Of a stretch of 64,000 nt of DNA, positions 47,792-56,835 are shown in pieces; positions within the stretch are counted from its first letter, which is position 1, and every line of letters begins with the position of its first letter. The notes under the pieces were generated by a model, which was not told the DNA's origin, did no database searches, and worked only from the letters and a program-made list of their open reading frames with translations. Origin of the DNA: Dietzia lutea (GTDB lineage Bacteria; Actinomycetota; Actinomycetes; Mycobacteriales; Mycobacteriaceae); assembly GCF_003096075.1 (NCBI RefSeq), contig NZ_CP015449.1:1240001-1304000 (forward strand), written 5' to 3'. A program made the position numbers and the translations under genes.

Positions 47792-49612
47792 ATGACCAGT
47801 TTCGCGTCCCGTTCCGCACGCACCACCGGCGAGGCCCGGCCCGTCCACCCCGTCTACCCGGCGTGGCAGCCGCCGTCGACGTCCCGCGCCGCCAACGCCG
47901 GACCGCTGCCCGCGCCCGAGCCCGGGTTCGCCCCGGACATCATCGTGGTCGGGCACGGCCTGGCCGGCCTCGTGGCGACCTACGAGGCGACGCGCGCGGG
48001 CAAGAAGGTGCTCGTGGTGGACCAGGAGAGCGAGAAGAACCTCGGCGGGCAGGCGTTCTGGTCTCTCGGCGGGCTGTTCCTCGTGGACACCCCGGAGCAG
48101 CGACGGATCGGCATCAAGGACTCGCTCGAACTCGCGTGGCGGGACTGGCTCGGCTCGGCCGGGTTCGACCGCGCCGAGGACCACTGGCCGCGGCAGTGGG
48201 CGCGTGCGTACGTCGAGTTCGCCGCGGGGGAGAAGCGTCGGTACCTCCACGACCTGGGCCTGCGGATCATCCCCACCGTCGGCTGGGCCGAGCGTGGCGG
48301 CGGCGACGTGGCGGGGCACGGCAACTCCGTCCCGCGCTTCCACGTGGCCTGGGGGACCGGGCCCGAGGTGGTCCGCGTCTTCGAGGAGCCCGTCCGCGAC
48401 GCCGCCCGCGCCGGCCTGGTCCGCTTCGCGGTGCGCCACCGGGTGGACGAGATCGTGCTGGACGGCGGCCGCGCGGTGGGCGTACGAGGCGCGACGCTGG
48501 TGCCCTGCGACCACGACCGCGGCGTCGCCTCGTCCCGCGAGGAGACCGGGGAGTTCGAGTTCCGGGCGAAGGCCGTGCTGCTGGCCTCCGGTGGGATCGG
48601 CGGCAACCCGGATCTGGTGCGCAAGTACTGGCCCGCCGACCGTCTCGGCGACGTGCCGAAGGACCTCATCGTGGGGGTTCCCGAGCACGTGGACGGACGG
48701 ATCCTGGAGATCTCCGCGCAGTCCGGCGCCAACCTCATCAACCGCGACCGCATGTGGCACTACACCGAGGGCGTGGCCCACTTCGCGCCCGTGTGGCCCT
48801 CCCACGCGATCCGCATCATCCCTGGACCGTCCACCCTGTGGCTCGACGCGAACGGCGACCGGATGCCCGTGCCGCTCTTCCCGGGCTTCCACACCACGGC
48901 GTCCATCGAGGCGATCCGCCGAGCCGGCCAGGACTACTCGTGGTTCATCCTCGACTCGGCGATAGCCGGCAAGGAGTTCATCCTCTCCGGCTCCGAGCAG
49001 AACCCCGAGCTGACCGACAAGAGCATCAGGAAGTTCGCGTCCAAGGCGGGCAGCGGGCTGCCCCCGTCGATCGCCGACTTCGCCGAGAAGGGCGTCGACT
49101 GGGTGGTGGCGGACACGCTCGAGGAGATGGTCGCCGGCATGAACGCGCTGCTGCGCGAGGGCGAGCCGGAGCTGGACGTGGAGAAGGTGCGGGAGTTCGT
49201 CCTGGCGATGGACGGGCAGATGGACAACCCGTTCGCCAAGGACGCCCAGGTCCAGGCGATCCACAACTCGCGGCGGGTCCTCACCGACAAGCTCACCCGC
49301 CTGGCCAAGCCGCACCGCCTGCTCGCCGACTCCGGCCCGGGCAAGAGCTCGGCCGCCGGCTCGGGTGGCCCGCTGATCGCGATCAAGGTGCACCTCATGA
49401 CGCGCAAGACCCTCGGAGGGATCGAGACGACGCTCGACTCCCAGTGCCTCACGCCCGGAGGCGAGCCGTTCCCGGGCCTGTACGCCGCGGGCGAGGTCGC
49501 CGGATTCGGCGGGGGCGGAGTCCACGGCTACAACTCGCTCGAGGGCACGTTCCTCGGCGGGTGCATCTTCTCCGGCATGAAGGCCGGCCGGGCGATGGCG
49601 CGAGAGGTCTGA
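47792..49612 (+). CDS. FAD-binding dehydrogenase (fumarate reductase / ketosteroid dehydrogenase superfamily)
   Basis: 606 residues. The dinucleotide-binding fold starts at about residue 46 (DIIVVGHGLAGLVATYEATRAGKKVLVVD) and the family C-terminal FAD motif GLYAAGEVAGFGGGGVHGYNSLEGTFLGGC is complete. A comparable actinobacterial protein in M. tuberculosis is Rv0785, whose substrate is also unknown to me. There is no membrane or lipoprotein signal. ATG 47792 follows CACACT by six bases, suggesting a leaderless start. Substrate class (steroid, quinone or organic acid) cannot be told from the sequence. Confidence 0.85.
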   Translation: MTSFASRSARTTGEARPVHPVYPAWQPPSTSRAANAGPLPAPEPGFAPDIIVVGHGLAGLVATYEATRAGKKVLVVDQESEKNLGGQAFWSLGGLFLVDTPEQRRIGIKDSLELAWRDWLGSAGFDRAEDHWPRQWARAYVEFAAGEKRRYLHDLGLRIIPTVGWAERGGGDVAGHGNSVPRFHVAWGTGPEVVRVFEEPVRDAARAGLVRFAVRHRVDEIVLDGGRAVGVRGATLVPCDHDRGVASSREETGEFEFRAKAVLLASGGIGGNPDLVRKYWPADRLGDVPKDLIVGVPEHVDGRILEISAQSGANLINRDRMWHYTEGVAHFAPVWPSHAIRIIPGPSTLWLDANGDRMPVPLFPGFHTTASIEAIRRAGQDYSWFILDSAIAGKEFILSGSEQNPELTDKSIRKFASKAGSGLPPSIADFAEKGVDWVVADTLEEMVAGMNALLREGEPELDVEKVREFVLAMDGQMDNPFAKDAQVQAIHNSRRVLTDKLTRLAKPHRLLADSGPGKSSAAGSGGPLIAIKVHLMTRKTLGGIETTLDSQCLTPGGEPFPGLYAAGEVAGFGGGGVHGYNSLEGTFLGGCIFSGMKAGRAMAREV

Positions 49613-49619
49613 GCCGTCC

Positions 49620-49640
49620 GGCGGCCGCTGCGGGGCCGCC
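49620..49640. terminator. Bidirectional hairpin between convergent genes
   Basis: GGCGGCC (49620-49626) pairs with GGCCGCC (49634-49640) around a 7-base loop in the 33-bp gap between the FAD dehydrogenase and antiporter genes. Confidence 0.55.
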
Positions 49641-49645
49641 TCCCC

Positions 49646-50806
49646 TCAACCGCCCTCGCGGCCGCCGTCGTCTCTCGCGACGGGCCGGCCGCGGGCCTGA
49701 CCGCGTACCCGCCGGACACCGAGTTCGTAGGTGGCCAACACGATCAGCCACAGCGCGGTGATGGGGATGACGAACCAGAGCATGGCGGCGCTGAACGGAT
49801 CCAACGCGTCGTGGTCGGCGGCCTGCAGCACCACGTAGGCGACGTACGCGGCGTAGAACCCCGCGAAGAGCAGTCCCTCCCACCGCTTGATCGCCATCCC
49901 GGTGAAGGCGATCGGGAGCAGAGCCAGCGAGACGGCGAGCATGATCGGCAGGTCGAAGCGGATGGCCCCTGGGGCGACCCCGATCGGCGTGATGAGCGAG
50001 GTCATTCCGAGAACCGCGCCGATGTTGAACATGTTGCTACCGACGATGTTGCCGATGGCGAGGTCGCGTTCGCCGCGGATCGCCGCCACGAGGCTCGTTG
50101 CGAGTTCCGGGAGGGAAGTGCCGATGGCCACCACCGTGAGACCGATGACCAGGTCACTCATCCCCCAGGCCGACGCGAGATCACTGGCCGCGGTGACGAG
50201 TAGCCGTGCCCCGATCACGAGCAGCGCCACCCCGGCGATCACGAGAGCGCTGTTGAGGAGGACCGGGCGCGAGGTGTCGCCGCCGGTCGGCGTCGTCTCG
50301 CCCGCGCCGTCACCGGCCGCGGTGTCCAATGCCTCGGTGGCCCGGTCTCCATCCTGTTTGCGCGCGATGACGATCGTCGCGGTCGTATAGGTCACGAGGC
50401 CGGCGAACAGCAGCAGACCGTCGAGGAAGCTGATCGTGCCGTCGAGAGCCACCAGAAGCACCACCAGAGAGAACAGCACCATGATGGGGATGTCGACTCG
50501 CACGATCCGGGACGTCGCCACCAGAGGGGCGACGATCGCGGTCAGCCCCAGGATGAGCAGAATGTTCGCGATATTGCTGCCCACGACGTTGCCGACGGCC
50601 AATCCCGGGTATCCGCTCAGCGCGGCATCGACGCTCACCGCGAGTTCCGGCGCCGAGGTGGCGAACGCGACGACGGTGAGTCCCACCACCAGCGGGGAGA
50701 TCCCGAGGACGGCGGCCAGACCGCCGGCGCCCCGCACCAGCACTTCACCGCCGCCGATGAGCAGCACGAAGCCCAGCGACAGGGCGGCCACCGTCAGGAC
50801 GCTCAT
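49646..50806 (-). CDS. Calcium/sodium antiporter (CaCA family, YrbG-like)
   Basis: 386 residues with about ten to eleven membrane helices in two homologous halves. Each half has the ion-binding repeat: AFATSAPELAVS with GNVVGSNIANI, and AIGTSLPELATS with GNIVGSNMFNI (the Glu residues bind the cation). A hydrophilic acidic loop (about residues 150-180) separates the halves. It is predicted to exchange Na+ or H+ for Ca2+ at the cytoplasmic membrane. The ATG at 50806 begins SVLTVAALSLGFVLLIGGGE. It is a single-gene unit. Confidence 0.93.
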   Translation of the reverse strand: MSVLTVAALSLGFVLLIGGGEVLVRGAGGLAAVLGISPLVVGLTVVAFATSAPELAVSVDAALSGYPGLAVGNVVGSNIANILLILGLTAIVAPLVATSRIVRVDIPIMVLFSLVVLLVALDGTISFLDGLLLFAGLVTYTTATIVIARKQDGDRATEALDTAAGDGAGETTPTGGDTSRPVLLNSALVIAGVALLVIGARLLVTAASDLASAWGMSDLVIGLTVVAIGTSLPELATSLVAAIRGERDLAIGNIVGSNMFNIGAVLGMTSLITPIGVAPGAIRFDLPIMLAVSLALLPIAFTGMAIKRWEGLLFAGFYAAYVAYVVLQAADHDALDPFSAAMLWFVIPITALWLIVLATYELGVRRVRGQARGRPVARDDGGREGG

Positions 50807-50923
50807 GACCGATCAGACCGGGTCGTGGAGGTGCCCGGCCGGGCCGTGGGCGACGGTCTCGTCGAAGTGACCATGGGTCGATGATCCCCTGCCGGTGCCA
50901 CCCTGTCGATCACCGGCGGTCGC

Positions 50924-53101
50924 CTAACCCGCGGCGGCGACGGCCAGGGGCAGGACCGCGGAGGCCCCGCTCTCCCGCAGGTGGCGCGCCGCCTCGGTGA
51001 CCGTCCAGCCCGTGCCGAGAACGTCGGTGACCAGCAGGACCGGCCCGTCCGGCGCAGTGGCCGGGCCGGAGAACGTGCCCCACAGCTGCGCCACGCGGTA
51101 GGCCGAGTTCTGCGCGGTCACCGGCGGCAGCGCCGGGTCGCGGGTGAGCTCGCCGAGCGGCTCCATGCGCCCCATCCGCGCCAGCGCGCCGGCGAGGCTA
51201 GCGACGAGCTGCGGCTGCTCGCCGGAGACCAGCGCGACGACCCCGGTGGGCCGTTCGGACCAGCCCCACTCCCGCAGGACCGGTACGCACGCGCGTGTCA
51301 GCCATTCGGGCGCGTCCTGATCGGGCTCGGCGAGCAGCGCCCGCAGCTTCTGCCCCAGGCCGAGGTCGGTGAGGCGCGCGAGAGCGCGTCCCTCGGCGGG
51401 ACCGTCGGCGATCTTGCCCTTGAGCGGTACGTCGAGCTTGGCCAGGCCCGTGGGCCACTGCCGGCGGGGCGGCAGCACCACGCCGGGCCGCTCCAGCGCC
51501 TCGCGTGCCCGGGTCAACGCGCCGGAATCGACGTCCGAGGTGCGGCGCTCGCCGGTGCAGTTGTCGCAGCGGCCGCACCCGGTCGACGCCGGGTCGAGGG
51601 TGGGGTCGTCGAGTTGCGCGCGCAGGAACTCCATGCGGCAGGAGTCGGTGCGCTCGTAGGCGATCATCGCCTGCTGCTCGGCCTGCCGCGCCTCCGCCAG
51701 ACCCGCGTAGCGCTCGGCGTCGTAGTGCCACGGCCGCCCGGTTGAGACCCAGCCGCCGCGCACCCGCTGGACCGCGCCGTCCACGTCGAGGACCTTGAGC
51801 ACCATCTCCAGCCGCGTCCGGCCCAGATCCACGGCCGGCTCCAGAGCCTGCGTCGACTGCGGCCGGTCGGGTTCCAGTGCGTCGAGGACCCGCCGGACGA
51901 CGTCCTCCGGAGGGAAGGCCAACGACGCGAAGTGGTTCCAGATCGCGCGGTCCTCCGGCCCCGGGAGCAGGACGACCTCGGCCCGGTCCGCGGCGCGTCC
52001 GGCGCGGCCGATCTGCTGGTAGTAGGAGATGGGGGAGGGCGGCGCCCCCAGGTGGACGACGAACCCCAGGTCGGGCTTGTCGAAACCCATACCCAGCGCG
52101 GACGTGGCGACCAGCGCCTTGACCTCGTTGTCCAGGAGGGCGCGCTCGAGTTCCTCCCGCTCGCCGGAGTCGGTACGCCCCGTGTAGGCGCTGACGCGGT
52201 GCCCGGCCGAGGTGAGCAGCTCGGCCATGTCCTCGGCGGCGGCGACGGTGAGGCAGTAGACGATCCCGCTACCCGGCAGCGAGTCGAGGTTCTCCACCAG
52301 CCAGGCCGCGCGCGTCTCGGAGTCGTCGATCTCCACCACCGACAGTCGGAGCGACTCGCGGTCCAGTCCGCCGCGGAGCACGATGGTGTCGGAGGCGCCG
52401 GAGTCGTCGGCGGCCGGAGCCTGCCGCGCGAGACCGCTCACGCCCACGCCGAGCTGCTGGGCCACGTCGCGCACCACGCGGTCGTTGGCCGTGGCCGTGG
52501 TGGCCAGGACCGGCACCCCCTCCGGCAGGTCGGCGAGGAGGGTGCGGATCCGGCGGTAGTCGGGCCGGAAATCGTGACCCCAGTCGGAGACACAGTGCGC
52601 CTCGTCGACCACGACCAACCCGGCGTCCGCGGCGAGCGCCGGCAGCACGGTGTCGCGGAAATCCGGGTTGTTCAGCCGCTCGGGGCTCACCAGCAGCACG
52701 TCCACCTCTCCGGCCCGGACGGACGCGCGCACCTCGTCCCACTCGGTCATGTTGGCCGAGTTGATGGTCGCCGCCCGCACCCCGGCCCGGGCCGCCGCCT
52801 CGACCTGGTTGCGCATGAGCGCCAACAGCGGCGAGACGATCACCGTGGGACCGGAACCGAGCTCACGGAGCAGCCGCGCGGCGATGAAGTACACCGCGGA
52901 CTTGCCCCAGCCGGTGCGCTGGACCACCAGGGCGCGCCGACGGTCGGCCACCAGCGCCTCGATCGCGGTCCACTGGTCCTCCCGCAGCCGTGCGCCCGGC
53001 CCCGCCAGGGCCCCCAGGAGTTCGTCGGCACGCGCCCGCAGGGACGCGGGATGCGCTGTCGTCGGGCTGTCGGGAAGGGGACGGTCCGCCGGCGAGGTCA
53101 T
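50924..53101 (-). CDS. recQ: RecQ-family DNA helicase with C-terminal phosphoribosyltransferase-like segment
   Basis: 725 residues. Superfamily 2 helicase motifs in order: RTGWGKSAVYF (motif I), VVDEAHCVSDWGHDFRPDYRR (motif II and RecQ loop), TTATAND (III), STRAND-like ATSALGMGFDKPD (V) and QIGRAGR (VI), then the RecQ zinc-binding CGRCDNC. The final 60 residues hold VLLVTDVLGTGWTVTEAARHLRE, which resembles the PRPP loop of phosphoribosyltransferases such as ComFC. There is no HRDC domain. ATG 53101 follows CACGAT by six bases; a GTG at 53122 is also in frame. Divergent from the serine hydrolase gene across 70 bases. Confidence 0.93.
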   Translation of the reverse strand: MTSPADRPLPDSPTTAHPASLRARADELLGALAGPGARLREDQWTAIEALVADRRRALVVQRTGWGKSAVYFIAARLLRELGSGPTVIVSPLLALMRNQVEAAARAGVRAATINSANMTEWDEVRASVRAGEVDVLLVSPERLNNPDFRDTVLPALAADAGLVVVDEAHCVSDWGHDFRPDYRRIRTLLADLPEGVPVLATTATANDRVVRDVAQQLGVGVSGLARQAPAADDSGASDTIVLRGGLDRESLRLSVVEIDDSETRAAWLVENLDSLPGSGIVYCLTVAAAEDMAELLTSAGHRVSAYTGRTDSGEREELERALLDNEVKALVATSALGMGFDKPDLGFVVHLGAPPSPISYYQQIGRAGRAADRAEVVLLPGPEDRAIWNHFASLAFPPEDVVRRVLDALEPDRPQSTQALEPAVDLGRTRLEMVLKVLDVDGAVQRVRGGWVSTGRPWHYDAERYAGLAEARQAEQQAMIAYERTDSCRMEFLRAQLDDPTLDPASTGCGRCDNCTGERRTSDVDSGALTRAREALERPGVVLPPRRQWPTGLAKLDVPLKGKIADGPAEGRALARLTDLGLGQKLRALLAEPDQDAPEWLTRACVPVLREWGWSERPTGVVALVSGEQPQLVASLAGALARMGRMEPLGELTRDPALPPVTAQNSAYRVAQLWGTFSGPATAPDGPVLLVTDVLGTGWTVTEAARHLRESGASAVLPLAVAAAG

Positions 53102-53171
53102 GGGCCCATCGTGCCCCACCACTACGACACGAGGGTGCGGCGACGACCCCGACCGGCGTTAACTGGTGGCC

Positions 53172-54194
53172 GTGACGAGCGACGGGCGGGGCATCTCGGG
53201 ACAGGTCGAGCAGGCGGCGGGACGGTTGGCACACCGCCGGGTGGGGGTGGTCGTCGCCGCCGGGCCTCCCGAGGACACCCACGTCGCCGCGCGCGGTGAC
53301 GCGGGCCGTGGACGCGCCCCCGACGCCCACACGCTGTTCGAGATCGGCTCCATTACCAAGACGTTCACCGCCCTGCTGCTCGCCGACGGCGTCGTGCGCG
53401 GCCGGTGGCGGCTCGACACCCCGGTCCGCGAGCTGCTCCCCGCCGGCGTCGACGTCCCGAGCCGCGACGGGGAGCAGATCACGCTCCAGCACCTGGCGAC
53501 CCACACCTCCGGGCTCCCGCGGTCGCCCGCCCGCCTCGGCCTGCGGGAGAACCTCGCCTACCTGCGCCACGGCACGGACCCGTACGCCGATCTCACCGAG
53601 CAGGACGTGCTGGACGGCCTCCGGGGCGTCCGACTCCGCCGAGCCCCGGGGCGGGGCACGCCCGCGTACTCGAACCTGGGCGCAGGCCTCCTCGGTATCG
53701 CACTGACCACCGCGACCGGCACCGACTTCGGCACCCTCGTCCGCGACCGGATCTGCGCCCCGCTCGGCATGCCCGACACGGTCACCGACGAGCTGCTCAC
53801 CGAGGAGCAGCGGCGCCGCTTCGCGGTGGGTCACCGCAGTCGTGGGCGCCCGGCCGACCCCTGGCCCCTGCCGGGCATCCCCGGCGCCGGCGCACTGCGC
53901 TCCACGGCCGCCGATCTCACGCGCTACCACGCCGCGCAGCTCGACCCGTCGCGCACCGCCCTGGCCGACGCCATCCGGCTCACCCACACGACCCCGCCGG
54001 GCGGTCCCACGCAGATGGGGCTCGGGTGGCACCGGGCCGGATGCGGGGTGCTCTGGCACAACGGCGGAACCGGCGGGTTCCGGTCGATCGCCGTCGTCGA
54101 TCACCTCGGCGGGGTCGCGGCGACCACCCTCGTGAACCAGACCAGGGGTGCCGACATGACCACCTTCCGACTCCTGCGCCGACTGGGCTCCTGA
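53172..54194 (+). CDS. Serine hydrolase of the beta-lactamase / penicillin-binding protein family
   Basis: 340 residues. Class C-like fold motifs: SITK (nucleophile Ser and Lys) at about residue 60, YSN (Tyr-x-Asn) in the middle and HNGGTGG (KTG equivalent) near the C-terminus. No signal peptide is evident, so it is probably a cytosolic esterase or peptidase rather than a resistance enzyme. TTAACT (53159-53164) lies seven bases before the GTG at 53172, which I prefer as a leaderless start over a GTG at 53166. Confidence 0.9.
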   Translation: MTSDGRGISGQVEQAAGRLAHRRVGVVVAAGPPEDTHVAARGDAGRGRAPDAHTLFEIGSITKTFTALLLADGVVRGRWRLDTPVRELLPAGVDVPSRDGEQITLQHLATHTSGLPRSPARLGLRENLAYLRHGTDPYADLTEQDVLDGLRGVRLRRAPGRGTPAYSNLGAGLLGIALTTATGTDFGTLVRDRICAPLGMPDTVTDELLTEEQRRRFAVGHRSRGRPADPWPLPGIPGAGALRSTAADLTRYHAAQLDPSRTALADAIRLTHTTPPGGPTQMGLGWHRAGCGVLWHNGGTGGFRSIAVVDHLGGVAATTLVNQTRGADMTTFRLLRRLGS

Positions 54195-54283
54195 CCCGCC
54201 CCGTCCGCCGGCCGCGCGGACCATGCCCTCGTCGTCGTCACCGCCCTCGGCAGCGCCGCACCGCGGCGGCCATACTGGACCGC

Positions 54284-54895
54284 ATGGCGCAGACATGGAA
54301 GAAGATCGTGGAGGCCGACCCCGAGCACTCGCGGCGATACGCGCGGCGCTGGGACGACATGATCGCCGAGGGCGTCGACATCGACGGCGAGGCGCGGCTC
54401 GCCGACGCCATGGCGCCGCGCGGCGCGCGCGTCCTCGACGTGGGCTGCGGCCAGGGACGGATGGGCGTCTACCTCCACGCCCGCGGCCACCGCGTCACCG
54501 GCGTCGACATCGACCCCTACCTCGTCGACCGGGCGCGCGAACAGTGCCCCGACGCCACCTGGGAGGTCGCGGACCTCGCTGACGGCGGCTGGGCCGCCGG
54601 CCCCTTCGACCTGGCCGTGTCGGCCGGCAACGTCCTCGCCTTTGTCGACCCGGCCGACCGCGGCGCCGTCCTGGCCAACCTCGCCGCCCGCCTGGCGCCG
54701 GCATCGGCGTCCACCGACGGACGGTCCGGCAGGCTGGTCGTGGGATTCGGGCTCGACCGCGGCTGGACGCGGGAGGAGTTCGACCTCGACGCCGAGCGCG
54801 CCGGACTGCGGGTCGAGCAGCGGTGGTCGACCTGGGATCTGCGGCCCTTCGACGACGACAGCGGCTTCATGGTCGCGGTACTCGTGCGCGCGTAG
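54284..54895 (+). CDS. SAM-dependent methyltransferase
   Basis: 203 residues. Rossmann methyltransferase with motif I VLDVGCGQGRMGVYL, VTGVDIDPYLV (motif II acidic residue) and FDLAVSAGNVLAFV (motif IV). Small class I methyltransferases of this kind modify diverse small molecules; no substrate is indicated. ATG 54284 follows CATACT by seven bases with no Shine-Dalgarno. The kinase gene starts seven bases after its stop. Confidence 0.9.
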   Translation: MAQTWKKIVEADPEHSRRYARRWDDMIAEGVDIDGEARLADAMAPRGARVLDVGCGQGRMGVYLHARGHRVTGVDIDPYLVDRAREQCPDATWEVADLADGGWAAGPFDLAVSAGNVLAFVDPADRGAVLANLAARLAPASASTDGRSGRLVVGFGLDRGWTREEFDLDAERAGLRVEQRWSTWDLRPFDDDSGFMVAVLVRA

Positions 54896-54901
54896 GGGCC
54901 C

Positions 54902-56139
54902 GTGCAGGTGCGTGCGTCGACCACGGGACTGAGGCTCCTCCCGGCGGCGCTCGTCGCCCCGGCGGCCCTCGCCGGCGCGGTCCTGCTCCCGGTATGGGCC
55001 GCCTCCGGGGTCGACGACACCCCGGGATACCGTCCGTCGGCGGCCCGGCGTGGTGGGTCGCGGCGGGGGTGCTCCTCGCTCAGGCGTGCGCCCTGCTGTG
55101 GTCGGGCCGCGCGCCGCGCGTCGTGCTCCTCGTGGGGGCGGCCCTGCCCGCGCTGATCGTGGTGCTCGCCCCCGGAGGGCTCTTCAGCCTCACCGTCCTG
55201 GCCACGGCGGTCGCGGTGTTCCTCGCCGTCCTCGCCCGGCCGGACCGGAGGACCGGCGTCGTGGCCGCGGTCGGTTTCGGCCTGGTCGTCGCGGGGCACC
55301 TCGCCAGCGAGCTCAGGCTGGGCGACCTGGGCGCGGGGCTCGCGGCGGTCGCCGCGCTCCTGCAGGCCGGCCTGATCGTGGGCGGCCCGGCCGCGGTGGG
55401 GGTGATGATCGCCGCGAGGCGTGACGCACGCGCCGCGCGGCTCGGCGAGCTGGCCGCCTTGGATCGTGAACGCGAAACGGCGGTCCGTGCCGCCGCGGCC
55501 CACGAGCGGACGGCCATGTCCCGGGAACTCCACGACATCGCCGCGCACCACATGTCCGGGATCGCCCTCATGGCCGCGGCGATCGACCGACAGATCGACA
55601 CCGACCCGGAGGCCGCGAAGCAGTCCGCAGCACAGATCCGGCAGCAGAGTCGATCCGTGCTCACGGAGCTGCGCCGGGTGGTGGGACTGCTGCGCGAGGA
55701 CGGCGACGACACCCGGGCGGCGAGGACCGTGCCCGCCGTGCGCGAACTGGTCGACGCCCGGCGCCCGTCCGGAGCGGAGGTGGAGCTGGTCGTGCACGCC
55801 GGCCCCGACGGTCGGACGCCCGGCGACGGTCTCGGCGCGCTCGCCCACCTCGTCGTCTACCGGATGGTGCAGGAGTCAATGGCCAACGTCGCCGCCCACG
55901 CCGCCGGGGCGCGGTGCGTGGTGAGCATGGACGACCGGGGGGAGCGGCTCGTGGTGACGGTGGTCGACGACGGCGAGACGCCCACGACGCCGGGCGGGCG
56001 CGGGGGATTCGGGCTGCTCGGGATGCGCGAGCGCGCGGACATGATCGGCGCCGACCTGACCTGCGGCCCCACCGACGGCGGCTGGCTGGTGCGACTCGCG
56101 GTGCCACGCGCCGAGCCGACGGACGGGGGCGACGGGTGA
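54902..56139 (+). pseudogene. NarL-type sensor histidine kinase with probable frameshift near the N-terminus
   Basis: The membrane N-terminus (from GTG 54902: QVRASTTGLRLLPAALVAPA, then PVWAASGVDDTPGYRPS) reads in one frame, and the protein continues as VGGPAWWVAAGVLLAQACAL in another; the switch lies near 55030-55045 and needs one extra base. The rest is intact: several membrane helices, HisKA_3 helix with phospho-His in SRELHDIAAHHMSG, and an ATPase domain (VQESMANVAAHA, VVDDGE, GFGLLGMRERADMIGADL). Without correction the second frame has no good start; its open frame begins inside the methyltransferase gene. The stop overlaps the regulator start by GTGA. It may be a sequencing error or a recent inactivation. 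Confidence 0.75.
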
Positions 56140-56813
56140 TCCGCGTCCTGATCGCCGAGGACCACGCGCCGGCCCGGGCGGGGCTCGCCGCCGTCCTCGG
56201 TGGTGAGCCCGACATGGAGGTCGTCGGCACCGCCTCCGACGGCCCCGAGGCGCTCGAGATGGCGCGGGAACTGGTGCCCGACGTCGCCTGCCTGGACGTC
56301 CGGGTGCCGGGCCGCGACGGCCTCTCGGTGGCCCGTGAGCTGTGCGGTGCCGGGGCCGATCCGCAGATCCCCGTCCTGATCCTCACGACCTTCGACCTCG
56401 ACGAGTACCTGTTCGGAGCGCTCGAGGTGGGCGTGTCCGGGTTCCTGCTCAAGGACTCCGAACCGGACGACATCGCCGCCGCCGTCCGCCGGGTGGCGGC
56501 GGGGCACGGGACCATCGACCAGGCGCTCACGCGGCGGGTGATGAGCGAGTTCGCCGAGCGCCGGAGCCTGCAGCCGGTGACCGCGGACCGCGCGCGGTCG
56601 GAGCTGACCGCCCGCGAGCTGGAGATCCTGCAGCTTCTCGCGCGGGGGATGTCCAACGAGGAGATCGCACGGTCGCTGGTGGTGGAGGTCTCCACGGTGA
56701 AGTCGCACCTGGCGCGGATGCTGCCCAAGCTCGGCGTGCGGTCCCGGCTGCAGGCGGTGGTGTGGGCGTACCAGAACCGCGTGGTCGCGGTGCCGGACCC
56801 CGAGGGTCGGTGA
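56136..56813 (+). CDS. Two-component response regulator, NarL/LuxR type
   Basis: 225 residues. Receiver domain (RVLIAEDHAPARAGLAAVL, phospho-Asp in ACLDVRVPGRDG, Thr in ILTTFDLDEY, Lys in FLLKD) and C-terminal LuxR helix-turn-helix (LTARELEILQLLARGMSNEEI, STVKSHLARMLPKLGV). It is the partner of the preceding kinase, with GTGA overlap. The neighbouring CPBP protease gene is on the other strand, converging, so the target is not shown by position. Confidence 0.95.
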   Translation: MIRVLIAEDHAPARAGLAAVLGGEPDMEVVGTASDGPEALEMARELVPDVACLDVRVPGRDGLSVARELCGAGADPQIPVLILTTFDLDEYLFGALEVGVSGFLLKDSEPDDIAAAVRRVAAGHGTIDQALTRRVMSEFAERRSLQPVTADRARSELTARELEILQLLARGMSNEEIARSLVVEVSTVKSHLARMLPKLGVRSRLQAVVWAYQNRVVAVPDPEGR

Positions 56814-56835
56814 GACCCCCGAGGCCACGCGGGTC

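Noticed and set aside
53172-54194. Beta-lactamase-fold protein as an antibiotic resistance gene
   Set aside because: There is no signal peptide and the motifs fit the broad serine hydrolase/esterase group of this fold; resistance cannot be claimed.
54823-55070. Start of the histidine kinase at the in-frame GTG at 54823
   Set aside because: This would place the first 75 residues inside the methyltransferase coding sequence in another frame; the residues are Arg/Gly-rich shadow sequence. A frameshift near 55035 explains the data better.
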